From Palsa-504 sp963822765 (GTDB lineage: Bacteria > Actinomycetota > Actinomycetes > Streptosporangiales > Streptosporangiaceae), in contig CAWGJL010000005.1 in the NCBI GenBank assembly GCA_963822765.1, positions 372,001 through 436,000 of the forward strand: DNA of 64,000 bases, given 5' to 3'. The position numbers were made by a program, and so were the translations under genes. Positions 34,240-43,110 of the stretch are shown here, in pieces. Each line of letters begins with the position of its first letter. The stretch's first letter is position 1. The notes under the pieces are model-generated. The model saw only the letters and a program-made list of their open reading frames with translations, was not told the origin of the DNA and made no database searches.

Positions 34240-35448
34240 TCGCCCTCGGGCGGGACCACCTTATACAGCTCTTCCAGGAGCTGGGCGCCTGGTCGTTTCG
34301 ATGGCTCGGCAGGCAGTCTCTCTAGAGGGACCGGGCCGATGTGCCGGGTAAGTTCCTCGAGAGTCGCTTCATCATCCGCAAACGCATCCCGCACGCGACT
34401 AGGCATGACTACGGAATACTCACCGTCTGTGTACGTCAGGACCAGGACCTGCTGGTCGAAGGCCCAATGGTGAAGTTTGCAAAGAAGCAGTCCGTTTTGA
34501 ATTACATCGAGGTCATATTTAGCCCACGGCAATATGTGTGCCGCATCTACTCCTGGAAGGTCACTAGCATCATTCTTCGGCAAACGTATACCACAGAACA
34601 CACATCGTTGTCATAAGCTTCTTGTAGAAGCTTTCGGAACTTCGAGCCGTTTGGCCGCGAGACTTCTGCAAGCGCATTTCAGCAGTGAACCGCCTTTTTA
34701 GTTCGATCTCGTCATCAGGAACGTCTGGGGGTTCCTCGACAACTGGTGTACTTGAGCCTAGGTATGCTTCTAGTGCTTGCAATACATCAGTTCCGGGAAG
34801 GTAGACCTGAGGCAGCTCGTCACTTGCAGCTGAGGTAAGACTGCGGATAGCTCGTTCACACTGTGTTCCAATAGATTCAGCTTGCAGTGCCGCCGCGTGT
34901 TGCTGGAGGCTGTTGGAAACTTTCGTTGGGAAAGCGGTAAGGGACTCTTCAACTTTTACGACTTCAGCTAGCCGTGAGCTGAAGTTTATAGTCTCAGTAA
35001 TTTGGTTGGGGCTGCCAACGGCGCTGCTCGTAAGAACTATGCGCTGCGGTGACACGGTAACCATGCCGCCCGATGTATCTGTGACTTTGAAGTGTATTTG
35101 GTCGATGGTATACCGTTTCTCAAGTATAACTGGCCTGCCGTTTGATACTCTTCGCCTATCCCGCGTGCTTTCGGGAAGCAGGAGGATTGATCCAACTTGA
35201 CGTTGGATCAACGGATCTGAGGAAGTACTTCTGAGGCGATGTTTTCCAGCCTGAGGGGTGACGATGAGCCCGGTTTCCTTAACACCGAGGCGCCCGAGGT
35301 CTAGCCTGATGCCGTGGTTGTCCAGGTCGGCCGTGGTCAAGTTCCCCGCAGTACCAGCTATCTCGTATTCGCCTCGGCCGCCGCTGGACTGATGACTGAA
35401 GTACACAAATGGACGGTAGCGCCACCGGTGATCTCTCCGCACGGTCAC
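34236..35448 (-). pseudogene. HNH restriction endonuclease partner, frameshifted
   Basis: The C-terminal part has an HNH nuclease: a likely zinc pair CVFCG, then VDAAHILPWAKYDLDVIQNGLLLCKLHHWAFD, giving the H-N-H residues. The N-terminal 250 residues (RRDHRWRYRPFVYFSHQSSG onwards) match no domain I know and may recognise DNA. The two halves are in different frames; the shift lies near 34590, in a TGTGTG run just before the CVFC pair. The likely start is the GTG at 35448. The product should cut the sequence protected by the adjacent methyltransferase. GC content is low, like that of the methyltransferase gene. Confidence 0.72.
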
Positions 35449-35851
35449 GCAGATTTTGTTACTGCATATAGATATCCAGGCCCTGGCCCCCAGGAACGGG
35501 GTCCGGACGCCCGCACGGGTGACTACGGATCAGCGCACATCGTCCGGCAGGGCGATAACACGTGGCGGCCAGCACCCTGGAACCGGGTCCGGCTCGGGAA
35601 CGGCCGTCAAGATGCGCTTGACGCGTCGGTCGCGAGGTGGCCAATCGGAAGCTGAGGCCAAGCGACTGAATCGCACTGCGTATCTGGGCGGATGAGGCCA
35701 CTGATCGAGGTCCCTGCGCGTGGTGGCCCGGCGTGCGGCGGGCGGGGCCTTCCAAGGCCAGAGCCCGCCGCTGACGCCGGGCCCGCGGCGCCGTCGGCGC
35801 CGCGCTTGATCTAATACGGCTTAATTCGGCAACGCGACTCGGGTACGGCAG
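35449..35851. other. Non-coding stretch inside the AICE
   Basis: About 400 bp without a supportable gene. It holds the upstream region of the endonuclease gene and, near its right end, a strong hairpin (35785-35805) downstream of the XRE regulator. Confidence 0.4.
35785..35805 (-). terminator. Perfect 9-bp GC hairpin downstream of XRE regulator
   Basis: Stem CGCGGCGCC/GGCGCCGCG with loop GTC. No T-tract is present. It lies 47 bp past the regulator's stop and could end its transcript. Confidence 0.45.
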
Positions 35852-37065
35852 CTAGGGCAGGACGCCGAATCGTTCGGCGAGGTCGCGTAGTTCTGGCCGG
35901 GGGCGTAGGCCGGAGAGCTGGAGCAGCTCGCGGGTGACGGCCCGGCCGACGTAGTGGACGCGGGTTTCCTCGGGGGCGATCCGTTCGGCTTCCTGGAGGG
36001 CGTGCAGGGCTTCGCCGATCTGGCGTCGCATGGCGTGGGCATGGGCGAGGTCGAGCTGGTACCGCGCTTGCCGTTCTGGTGACAGGCTGCCGGGTCGACC
36101 TGGTGGCTTAGCTCGATGGCCTGCCCGGCGTCGCCGAGTTCGACGGCGATGCTGACGGCATGGATGGCGACGTTGGCGGGGCCGAATTCGGTTCCGTAGT
36201 CGTCGCGGTCCTGGCCGAGCTGGTCAGCGATCCGGCTGGCAGTGTCCAGGTGCTCGTGTGCTTCGCTGCGTTGTTGTCGCGTGCGGCGGCAACGGCGAGG
36301 ACCAGGTGCAGCGCCCCGTACAGCGACATGACTTCGGGCTCTGCCGTGCTGGTGACTTTCGGTTCCAGGGCGGCGGCGGTGCTGGCGGCGACGTGGTGGG
36401 CCTGGTCGATCTGGCCGAGGGAGAGGAAGACGTGGGCCATCCGGAACATGCTCGCGGCCACGGCGAGCGGAGACCTGCCGTCTCGGCGCAGAATCCGGCC
36501 CGGTCGGCGGCGATCCAGGCTGCGTCGGTCTCGCCGATCTTGACCATCATGGCGGCGGTGGCCTGGTAGGTGTCGCCGAGCAGCTCGCGTGCTTCGTTGC
36601 GGACTTCTTCGCTGTCCGCGGTGCGCGTGGCGGTCTCCAGGCCGGGGATCAGCGCGGCCAGGATGGGAGCTAGCTCGGCGTAGCGGCTGCCGTGGACGAG
36701 CTCCCAGATGTCGCCGCGCCGGCGCCGCAAGACTGTCCATCTGCCGGCTGGCGCGTGAGCTTGACCGTGCCGAGGACTGATCCGATGGCCGGGTGACCGG
36801 TGAGGGCAAGCCGGATGATGTCGAACGCTTCGGGCCGCTGTCCAGGTCGGGTGCCTCGTCGTCGCCGCGCAGCTCGGCGACGGACACGCTGAGCACGTCG
36901 GCGACTTTCTGGAGGACCGACATCCGGTCGACGGGCCGGACGCCCCGCTCGACCTGGGAGACCCAGCTTTCGGACCGGCCGACGAGCCGGCGAACTCGAC
37001 CTGGGACAGGCCGAGCCCTTGCGGTGGTAGGCGATCCGCTCGCCGATGAGTTGATCCTCAGGCAT
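35852..37065 (-). pseudogene. XRE-family regulator with TPR-like C-terminal part, many frameshifts
   Basis: Reading across frames gives MPEDQLIGERIAYHRKGLGL, then FAGLVGRSESWVSQVERGVR (helix-turn-helix), MSVLQKVADVLSVSVAELRG, and a long helical part with DIWELVHGSRYAELAPILAA, LLGDTYQATAAMMVKIGETD, MFRMAHVFLSLGQIDQAHHV, and the end ELLQLSGLRPRPELRDLAER. This is a common actinobacterial type of about 400 residues: a HTH domain followed by tetratricopeptide-like helices. At least five frame changes occur in 1.2 kb. The ATG at 37065 overlaps the stop of the monooxygenase-like gene. It probably regulated the element. Confidence 0.72.
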
Positions 37066-37404
37066 CGCGGCTGGCCACCTGCCCGGTTACCGGCGTCTTG
37101 CCGTCGACGACATCGAGGAAGTCCACCTCGTGGGTTTCCAGTAGCGCACCGCGTTCGGCGAGGAACCGCCGCGTGTGGGCGGTCTGTTCGTGAGCCTCGA
37201 ATGCTGCCCGGTCCCGGTAAAGCTCGTAGAAGACCGCTGTCGCGGCTGGTCCTGCACGGTGTGGCAGGCATACACAAGGGTGCCGGGCTCGTGATCACGG
37301 ATGCCAGCGGCCGTCTCGGCCACTAGGGCATCAAACTGTGCCTCGGCTCCTGGGCGCACCGTGAAGCGCACAACTAGTGCGAACGGCTTGGCGTCCTGGG
37401 GCAT
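37058..37404 (-). pseudogene. Antibiotic biosynthesis monooxygenase-like (ABM) protein, one frameshift
   Basis: A small ferredoxin-like ABM/YgiN fold. The first part FALVVRFTVRPGAEAQFDAL and EPGTLVYACHTVQDQP is in one frame; after a shift near 37243 the expected VFYELYRDRAAFEAHEQTAH and LLETHEVDFLDVVDGKTPV follow. Corrected length is about 115 residues, normal for the family. These proteins are heme- or quinone-active monooxygenases or simple dimeric binders. The ATG is at 37404. It precedes, overlaps and is coupled to the XRE gene, an arrangement I do not know from other AICEs. Confidence 0.7.
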
Positions 37405-37544
37405 CTCAACTCCTGGCGTTGCAGGTCAGGGACATTCGCCCAGCTTACAAGGTTCCGCAATCTGAGTACTACGGTGCGGCATCCACATTTTTAGTGCGAG
37501 TAGCTCTTGACTCCGGCCACGCCGGGCCACAGACTGAGTACAGG

Positions 37545-37585
37545 CGCACAAATTGTGCGGCTACCCGTACTAGATTAGCGGGTAG
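37545..37585 (+). promoter_or_regulatory. Two operator-like dyads before the Pra-like gene
   Basis: A 15-bp palindrome CGCACAAATTGTGCG (37545-37559, single mismatch at the centre) is followed by inverted arms CTACCCG (37561-37567) and CGGGTAG (37579-37585). They precede the ribosome site GGAGG at 37595. Likely binding sites for the element's repressor. Confidence 0.55.
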
Positions 37586-37603
37586 ATCATCTGTGGAGGC
37601 CTG

Positions 37604-38041
37604 ATGGCTTTTCAAGGTCCGTTCCCGGTGGAGTTCGGGGCGGTGTTCCCCAGCGGCGCGTACGCAGCCGGTGGCGTGGAGAAGGTGCGGGACTTCGAGC
37701 GGTCCAGCGGTGACCGGGTGATCCAGCAGGTGGATAAGGCCACGGGCCTGCCGTTGTGGGTGGTCGAGGTGATCAACGCCGATCCCGAGGCCCGCCAGCG
37801 GATGGTCAAGGTCAAGCTGACCGCCGAATATCAGCCGATGCTCCCGGCGCCGACCCCGGGGTCGCCGTTCACGGCGGTCGAATTCGACGGCATGACGGCC
37901 ATGCCGTATGTGGACACCGGCCGGTGCCAGGGCAAGGGCAAGTGCGCCGCCCGCCAGGCGTACTCGCTGAAAGCTACCGGCGTGCGCGCCCCGTCCCGCT
38001 CGATGCCCCGCCAGGTGCCCGAGCACAAGGACGCCGCGTAA
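37604..38041 (+). CDS. Pra-like activator of AICE replication, integration and excision
   Basis: A 145-residue protein. It has FPVEFGAVFPSGAYAAGGVE, a middle TGLPLWVVEVINADPEARQR with KVKLTAE, then a Cys-containing segment GRCQGKGKCAARQAYSLKAT. This layout is that of actinomycete plasmid proteins annotated as activators of replication, integration and excision (Pra of pSAM2). The ATG at 37604 has GGAGG four bases upstream and two dyads before it. It heads a tight run of genes: TAATG joins it to the next ATG. It is intact. Confidence 0.72.
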   Translation: MAFQGPFPVEFGAVFPSGAYAAGGVEKVRDFERSSGDRVIQQVDKATGLPLWVVEVINADPEARQRMVKVKLTAEYQPMLPAPTPGSPFTAVEFDGMTAMPYVDTGRCQGKGKCAARQAYSLKATGVRAPSRSMPRQVPEHKDAA

Positions 38042-38364
38042 TGGCCGCCCGGCGGGTGCCCGCACTGGCGGTGCCGGTTGATCCCCGGGCCGCGGTCGCG
38101 TTCCGCGGGTACGAGCACCGCACCCCGCTGCTGACTATCACCACCGGCCGCCCGGCGCTGATGGTCACCCTGGCCCTGCCCGAGCACCTGGAAGCCGGTC
38201 ACGTCGAGTTCGCCCGGCAGCTGGCCTGCCAGGCGTGGGCCTACGCGGTCGCGGTCGAACGCCGCTACCGGGGCCTGCCCGCCCTGTCGGCCCCGCACGT
38301 CCTGGCGACGATCCCGGACACGTGGACGTCCCCGGCACCTGACCGGCTGGAGGTGACGGCGTGA
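38041..38364 (+). CDS. AICE-associated hypothetical protein
   Basis: A 107-residue protein with no recognised domain. It contains HRTPLLTITTGRPALMVTLA followed by LPEHLEAGHVEFARQLACQAWAY, a beta-strand then helix pattern also seen in the next gene (ILTIHDAPADITITNP, then VAFGRQLAAAAALYAAELER). The two may be distant paralogues. The ATG is joined to the previous stop (TAATG) and its own stop overlaps the next start (GTGA). It presumably serves transfer or replication of the element. Confidence 0.65.
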   Translation: MAARRVPALAVPVDPRAAVAFRGYEHRTPLLTITTGRPALMVTLALPEHLEAGHVEFARQLACQAWAYAVAVERRYRGLPALSAPHVLATIPDTWTSPAPDRLEVTA

Positions 38365-38678
38365 GCGAGACAGTGGCAGAGGTCCGGTTCACCCCGGACG
38401 GCGCGGTAACGGTCCAGTGCTACGTCCGGGTGACCGCCAGCACCTACATCCGGTGCTGCACCTATCAGGACGCCGCACCGATCCTGACCATTCACGACGC
38501 CCCGGCCGACATCACGATCACCAACCCCGCCCGGGGCGAGGTGACCGAGCAGGACGTGGCCTTCGGCCGCCAGCTCGCCGCCGCGGCAGCTTTGTATGCG
38601 GCCGAACTGGAACGGCTCGCCGCCGACCAGGCCCAGGCCGACCCCGGCTCGGACGAGTCTGCGATCGAGGCGGCGTGA
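38361..38678 (+). CDS. AICE-associated hypothetical protein, paralogue-like
   Basis: A 105-residue protein. The first half has YVRVTASTYIRCCTYQDAAP, the second an ITITNPARGEVTEQDVAFGR segment and an Ala-rich helix, ending acidic (DPGSDESAIEAA). It resembles the preceding protein in its strand-helix core. The GTG at 38361 overlaps the upstream stop by four bases. No function is assigned. Confidence 0.65.
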   Translation: MSETVAEVRFTPDGAVTVQCYVRVTASTYIRCCTYQDAAPILTIHDAPADITITNPARGEVTEQDVAFGRQLAAAAALYAAELERLAADQAQADPGSDESAIEAA

Positions 38679-38684
38679 TGGGCG

Positions 38685-38816
38685 GTGGGCAATCCGATGG
38701 GCAAGGCGATCGGCTGGGCGGTCATCGCCCTGGTGGTCTGCGTGGTCTCCGGCGCCAGCGTCATGGCCTCGCTGGTGATCACCGTGATCTGCGCGGTGGT
38801 CGGCGCATTCGGCTAG
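38685..38816 (+). CDS. Small Spd-like membrane protein
   Basis: A 43-residue protein, MGNPMGKAIGWAVIALVVC..., with one long or two short helices (WAVIALVVCVVSGASVM, SLVITVICAVVGAFG). Small hydrophobic proteins in this position, just before the TraSA-type gene, are the plasmid-spread (Spd) proteins of pSAM2-like elements. GTG at 38685, or the in-frame ATG at 38697. It is followed at once by a strong hairpin. Confidence 0.55.
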   Translation: MGNPMGKAIGWAVIALVVCVVSGASVMASLVITVICAVVGAFG

Positions 38817-38823
38817 ATGAGGC

Positions 38824-38856
38824 GGGACGGCCGCAGCTGGTACCTGCGGCCGTCCC
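38824..38856 (+). terminator. Perfect 13-bp hairpin between Spd-like and TraSA-like genes
   Basis: Stem GGGACGGCCGCAG (38824-38836) pairs with 38844-38856 around a 7-nt loop. No T-run follows. It may attenuate readthrough into the DNA-pump gene. Confidence 0.6.
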
Positions 38857-38910
38857 TGGGTTCTCTCCCCTGCGCGCGGAAGACCTGCACACGGAAGAGG
38901 TGATCAGGGT

Positions 38911-40353
38911 ATGCGCCGCGTGGTGACCGGCGAGCAAGTCGCCCAGATCTACAACCACGACCCGTTCGCCGGGCCGGTGTGGCGGGCCCCGGTCTACGTC
39001 ACCCCGGCCGGGGTCATCGCCCTGGTCCAGCTCGGCCGGTCGGTGGCGTGGCTGGTCCGGCTGATCGCCCGGCACCCGGTCATCGCTGCCGTCCTGGCGG
39101 TCCTGCTGTACCTGCGGCTGGAAACCGGCTGGCTCGGCGTCATCGCGGTAGCCGCCTGCCTGCTGACCATCCTGGCGACGTGGCGGGTGTTCTGGCCTGC
39201 CGGGTTCGCCCGGTGGGCGGCGGCTCCGGCGCGCAGCTCGTGGCGGGCCTGGTGCTACCGGCGCAAGTGGGCCGCGGTGCTGACCATCGCCGACCTGGCT
39301 CCCCGCTACCGGGGCCGGACCATCCTGCCCGTCCTGGTCAAGGTCGCCTCGACCGGGTACGTCGACCGGGTAGCCGTCCGGCTGGTCTCCGGCCAGTGCG
39401 CCGCCGACTTCGCTGACCGGGCCGACAACCTGGCCCACGGGTTCCGGGCCCTGCTGTGCCGGGTCCGCACCGCCCGGTCCGGGGCGGTGATCCTGGAGTT
39501 CGTCCGCCGTGACGCCCTGGCCGTCCCTCTCCCCGCACTGCCCATCGGCGGCCGGGTGGACTTCAAGGCGCTGCCGGTCGGCCGCCGGGAAGACGGCCTG
39601 CCCTGGTGCGTGAAACTGCACGGCACGCATGTGCTGATCGCCGGAGCGACCGGCGCCGGGAAAGCCTCCCTGCTGTGGGGCCTGATCCGGGCCCTGTTCC
39701 CGCCATGCGCGACGGCCTGGTCCGGGTGCTGGCCGCCGACCCCAAGCTGATGGAGCTGGCCTACGGGCGGGTCATCTTCGACACCTACGGCCAGTACGCT
39801 GCCACCCCCGCCGCCATCATCGACATGCTGGAGGCGGCGGTCGCTGACATGCAAGCCCGGGCCGCGAGGTTCGCCGGAGTGCAGCGGGACCACACCCCCA
39901 CGACCGAGGACCCGTTCACCGTGGTCCTGGTCGATGAGGTCGCGTTCCTGACCGCCTACCAGCCCGACCGCAAGATGCGCGAACGGGTCATGAACGCCCT
40001 GGCCACCCTCACCACCCAGGGCCGCGCGGTCGGCTACGCCGTCGTCGCCGCCCTGCAAGATCCCCGCAAGGACGTGCTCACCATCCGGAACCTGTTCCCC
40101 GACCGGATCGCCATGCGCCTAGATGAACCCGAGCAAGTCGACATGGTGCTCGGCGACGGCGCCCGAGACCGCGGCGCGGCCTGCGAGCTGATCTCCACCG
40201 ACCCCGCCACCGGAGCCGGGGTCGCCTACATCCGCCTCGAAGCCGACCCCGACCCGGTACGGGTCCGCGCCGGATGGGTCACCGACACCGACATCCGCGC
40301 CATGACCTACCAGATCACCGAGATATGCAACGCTCGCGATGCAGGATGGCAGG
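38911..40353 (+). pseudogene. traSA: TraSA/FtsK-like DNA translocase, one frameshift
   Basis: Membrane DNA pump for conjugal transfer of double-stranded DNA between mycelia. Two hydrophobic helices (VIAAVLAVLLYLRLET and LGVIAVAACLLTILATW) lie at about 56-90. The motor has Walker A IAGATGAGKASLLWG and Walker B FTVVLVDEVAFL, then QGRAVGYAVVAALQDPRKDV and RIAMRLDEPEQVDMVLGDGA, as in FtsK/SpoIIIE/TraSA. One base is missing near 39697, between ALFP and AMRDGLVRVL. The frame stays open past 40353, so the exact end is uncertain; I place it at the start of the next gene. The ATG is at 38911. Confidence 0.8.
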
Positions 40354-41166
40354 ATGAGCGCCTTCTACTGGAGCCCATCAGCGCACTGGCTGTGGCGAGC
40401 CGCCTTCCGCTGTTCGTCTCACACGCGCGCTGGCCCGCCGCCGTTCGCTGCGGGCTGGGTCGTGCCGGTGGGCGCTGGACTCGGGCGGGTTTACTGAACT
40501 GTCGATGCACGGCCGGTGGATCACTGCGCCCGAGGACTACGCCGCCGCCGTCACCCGGTACGCGGGGCAGATCGGCGGGCTGGACTTCGCCGCCCCGCAA
40601 GACTGGATGTGCGAACCGGTCATGCTTGCCCGCACCGGCCTGCCGGTCGCCGAGCACCAGGCACCGCACCGTGGCGAACTACCTTGCCCTGCGCCAGCTC
40701 GCGCGGATCTGCCGTTCATCCCGGTGGTGCAGGGCTGGCGGCTGGCGGACTACCGGCCCGCTGGAACTGGACCCTCGGCCGGGGTCGATCTGGCCGCGCT
40801 GCCCGGGTAGGGCTCGGGTCGGTGTGCCGACGCCAGTCCACCGCTGAGATAGCCGTGATCGTTACCGCGCTGGCCGCCGGCGGGCTGCGTTTGCACGGGT
40901 TCGGGATCAAAACCTCCGGGCTGGGCCGGTACGGGCATTTGCTGGCCTCGGCTGACTCGATGGCCTGGAGCTACGCCGCCCGCCGCGCCCCGGCTCTGCC
41001 CGGCTGCCACGGGCACCGCAACTGCGCCAACTGCCTGACCTACGCCACCGCGTGGCGGGCCCGCATCCTGGCCGCTACCGCCCGCGGCTGGCAGCCCACC
41101 CTGTTCGACCCCCCACCACCCTGGGGGTGGCGGTATGACCACGAACACCACGTGGCGGACCGATGA
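40354..41166 (+). pseudogene. DpdA-like (queuine tRNA-ribosyltransferase-like) protein, frameshifted
   Basis: Read across frames: MSAFY..., RWALDSGGFTELSMHGRW, PEDYAAAVTRYAGQIGGLDF, APQDWMCEPVMLARTGLPVA, LPFIPVVQGWRLADY, GSVCRRQSTAEIAVIVTALA, LRLHGFGIKTSGLGRYGHLL and a cysteine set PGCHGHRNCANCLTYA. The Asp in LDSGGF, the GSVCRR segment and HGFG match the TIM-barrel layout of tRNA-guanine transglycosylases and of DpdA, which inserts 7-deazaguanine into DNA. I recall this protein as a frequent AICE gene of unproven function. Several single-base shifts occur between about 40385 and 40800. The C-terminal end overlaps the next gene. Confidence 0.62.
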
Positions 41167-41296
41167 GCCGTGCCCGGTCTGCGCAACCGGGCTGATCATG
41201 CACGACGACGGCACGTCCCCGATCCGGGTGGAGTGCCGCCTGTGCGGCTGGGCCGACACCTGGACCAGCGACCAGGCAGACGGAGGTGACCGGTGA
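41135..41296 (+). CDS. Short zinc-ribbon protein upstream of rep
   Basis: A 53-residue protein with paired knuckles CPVCATG and CRLCGWAD, so a complete zinc ribbon. It starts at the ATG at 41135 inside the end of the preceding gene, and its TGA overlaps the rep GTG at 41293 (GTGA). Such mini-proteins recur at this place in AICEs; the role is unknown. Confidence 0.65.
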   Translation: MTTNTTWRTDEPCPVCATGLIMHDDGTSPIRVECRLCGWADTWTSDQADGGDR

Positions 41297-42905
41297 CCGA
41301 GGCAACCGGCAGGACGACCCGGGTGCAGCGGATGGCCATGCCGCTGGCCCGGGAGGTCGTCAGGACCTGGCCGTCGAGCACGGCGCGTGCATCCGCCCGA
41401 TACAGCTCCGCCGCACCGACCTGGACACCGGCGAAACCGGTCAGGTGCTCATCCCGTGCGGGCACACCCTGGGCCACGTCTGCCCGGCCTGCGCGGAACG
41501 CGCCCGGACCCTGCGGGCCGCGCAGTGCCGGGAGGGCTGGCACCTCGAGGACGAACCCGGCCTGACCCCGGACCCGGCCACCGATGACCAGCAATGGTGG
41601 GTGGTGCTGCGCTCCGAGGCCCAGCAGTCCCGCGACCAGGCCGCCGACGACGGCCAGGACACCGCCGACTTCGACGCGCTGATCGCCGAACTCGATGAGG
41701 AGATCACCCGGGCCGGGGTCCGCGGGAAGGTGCTCCCGGACCGGCCCGCCCGCAGGCACCGCTCCACCCGCCGCCGTCAGGACGCCCCGGACCTGCCCCG
41801 CCGTAAGGTCGCGCCGCGGACGCTGGGTAAGAGCTACACCGCGCCGGACGGCAAGACGTTCCGGCCGTCGATGTTCGTCACGCTGACCTGCCCGTCCTAC
41901 GGCCGGGTCGACCACCGCGGCGTCCCCGTCGACCCCGCTGCCTACGACTACGACCAGGCCGCCCGGGACGCGCTGACCTTCGCGGCGCTGTTCGACCGGT
42001 TCATCCAGAACCTGCGCCGCTACCTCGGCCAGGACGTGCAGTACTTCGCCGCCGTCGAACCCCAAAGACGGCTCGCCCCGCACATCCACATCGCCATCCG
42101 CGGCACCATCGCCCGCGCCGAGCTCCGCAAGGTCCTGGCCGCCACCTACCACCAGGTCTGGTGGCCCGACACCCCCGTCAAATACCAGGACGGCGACCAG
42201 CTGCCCGTCTGGCACGACCAGGCAGGCCGGTACGTCGACCCCGCCACCGGGGAAATCCTGCCCACCTGGGATGAGGCGTTGGACGGCATCGGCCCCTATA
42301 ACCTGCCCTGGCACGTGGCCCGGTTCGGGGACCGGTTCGACGCCCAGGGCGTGCTGGCCGGATCCAAGGATGCCGCCCGGTGCATCGGCTACCTCACCAA
42401 GTACCTGACCAAGCAGATCGGCGGCTGCCACCAGGCCGTCACCGGCCCCGAGTCCGATCACGCTGCCCGGCTGGCTGAGGCGCTGCGCTGGCAGCCGTGC
42501 TCCCCGCGGTGCGCGAACTGGCTCCGCTACGGCATCCAGCCCAAGAACGCCCGGCCCGGCCAGGCCCCCGGCGCCTGCAAGGGCAAAGCCCACGACGCCG
42601 ATCACCTCGGCTACGCCGGGCGGCGGGTGCTGTGCTCCCGCAAGTGGTCCGGCAAGACCCTGGCCGACCACCGCGCCGACCGCAAGGAATGGCTCCTGCG
42701 GACCCTCGGTGTTTCGGCAACCGACCCGGCCCGGTACGCCTGGGAGCTCGTCGCCCCCTCGGACCAGGATCACATGGACCACGCCCGGCGGATGCTCCAC
42801 GTCGTCGCCGACCGGCTCCGATGGCAAACCGCACTAGCCGAGGCCAGACGCAGGGCCGCGATGCCACCAGACGGTGATCTTCCGGCAACAGGGAGGGCGG
42901 CGTGA
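41293..42905 (+). CDS. repSA: RepSA-type rolling-circle replication initiator
   Basis: About 537 residues. A cysteine-rich N-terminal part has IPCGHTLGHVCPACAERART. The HUH endonuclease core has PSMFVTLTCPSYGRV (motif 1), APHIHIAIRG (the HUH metal site) and ARCIGYLTKYLTKQIGG with the nicking Tyr. It begins replication of the excised element at its double-strand origin. The true start is likely the GTG at 41293 (MTEATGRTTRVQRMAMPLAR), with one base missing near 41364; the uninterrupted frame can also start at GTG 41286, giving a different first 27 residues. It is coupled to the zinc-ribbon gene and to xis (GTGA). Confidence 0.85.
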
Positions 42906-43110
42906 AGACAGAGGGCGCGGAGAGAGGGATTCCGGTGCTGCTGGTGTGTCCCGAGGATGCTGCCCGTGTTCTGGGGGTCGGCCGGACCAAGGTGTACGAG
43001 CTGATGCGTTCTGGTGCGCTGCGCTCGGTGCGGGTCGGCGGTCTGCGCCGCGTATCCCCGTCGCCGCGCTGGCTGAGTTCGTGGCGCGGCTGGAGGGGGA
43101 TGCGGCATGA
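42902..43110 (+). CDS. xis: Excisionase (MerR-like helix-turn-helix), one frameshift near the end
   Basis: A small DNA-binding protein. LLVCPEDAARVLGVGRTKVY and ELMRSGALRSVRVGGLRR form the winged HTH of AICE excisionases. The downstream frame then gives RIPVAALAEFVARLEGDAA, which is the expected end with TGA at 43110. The uninterrupted frame instead runs to 43135 with an unrelated tail, so there is a shift near 43053. The corrected stop overlaps the integrase ATG (ATGA), as usual for xis-int pairs. It directs excision together with Int. Confidence 0.8.
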
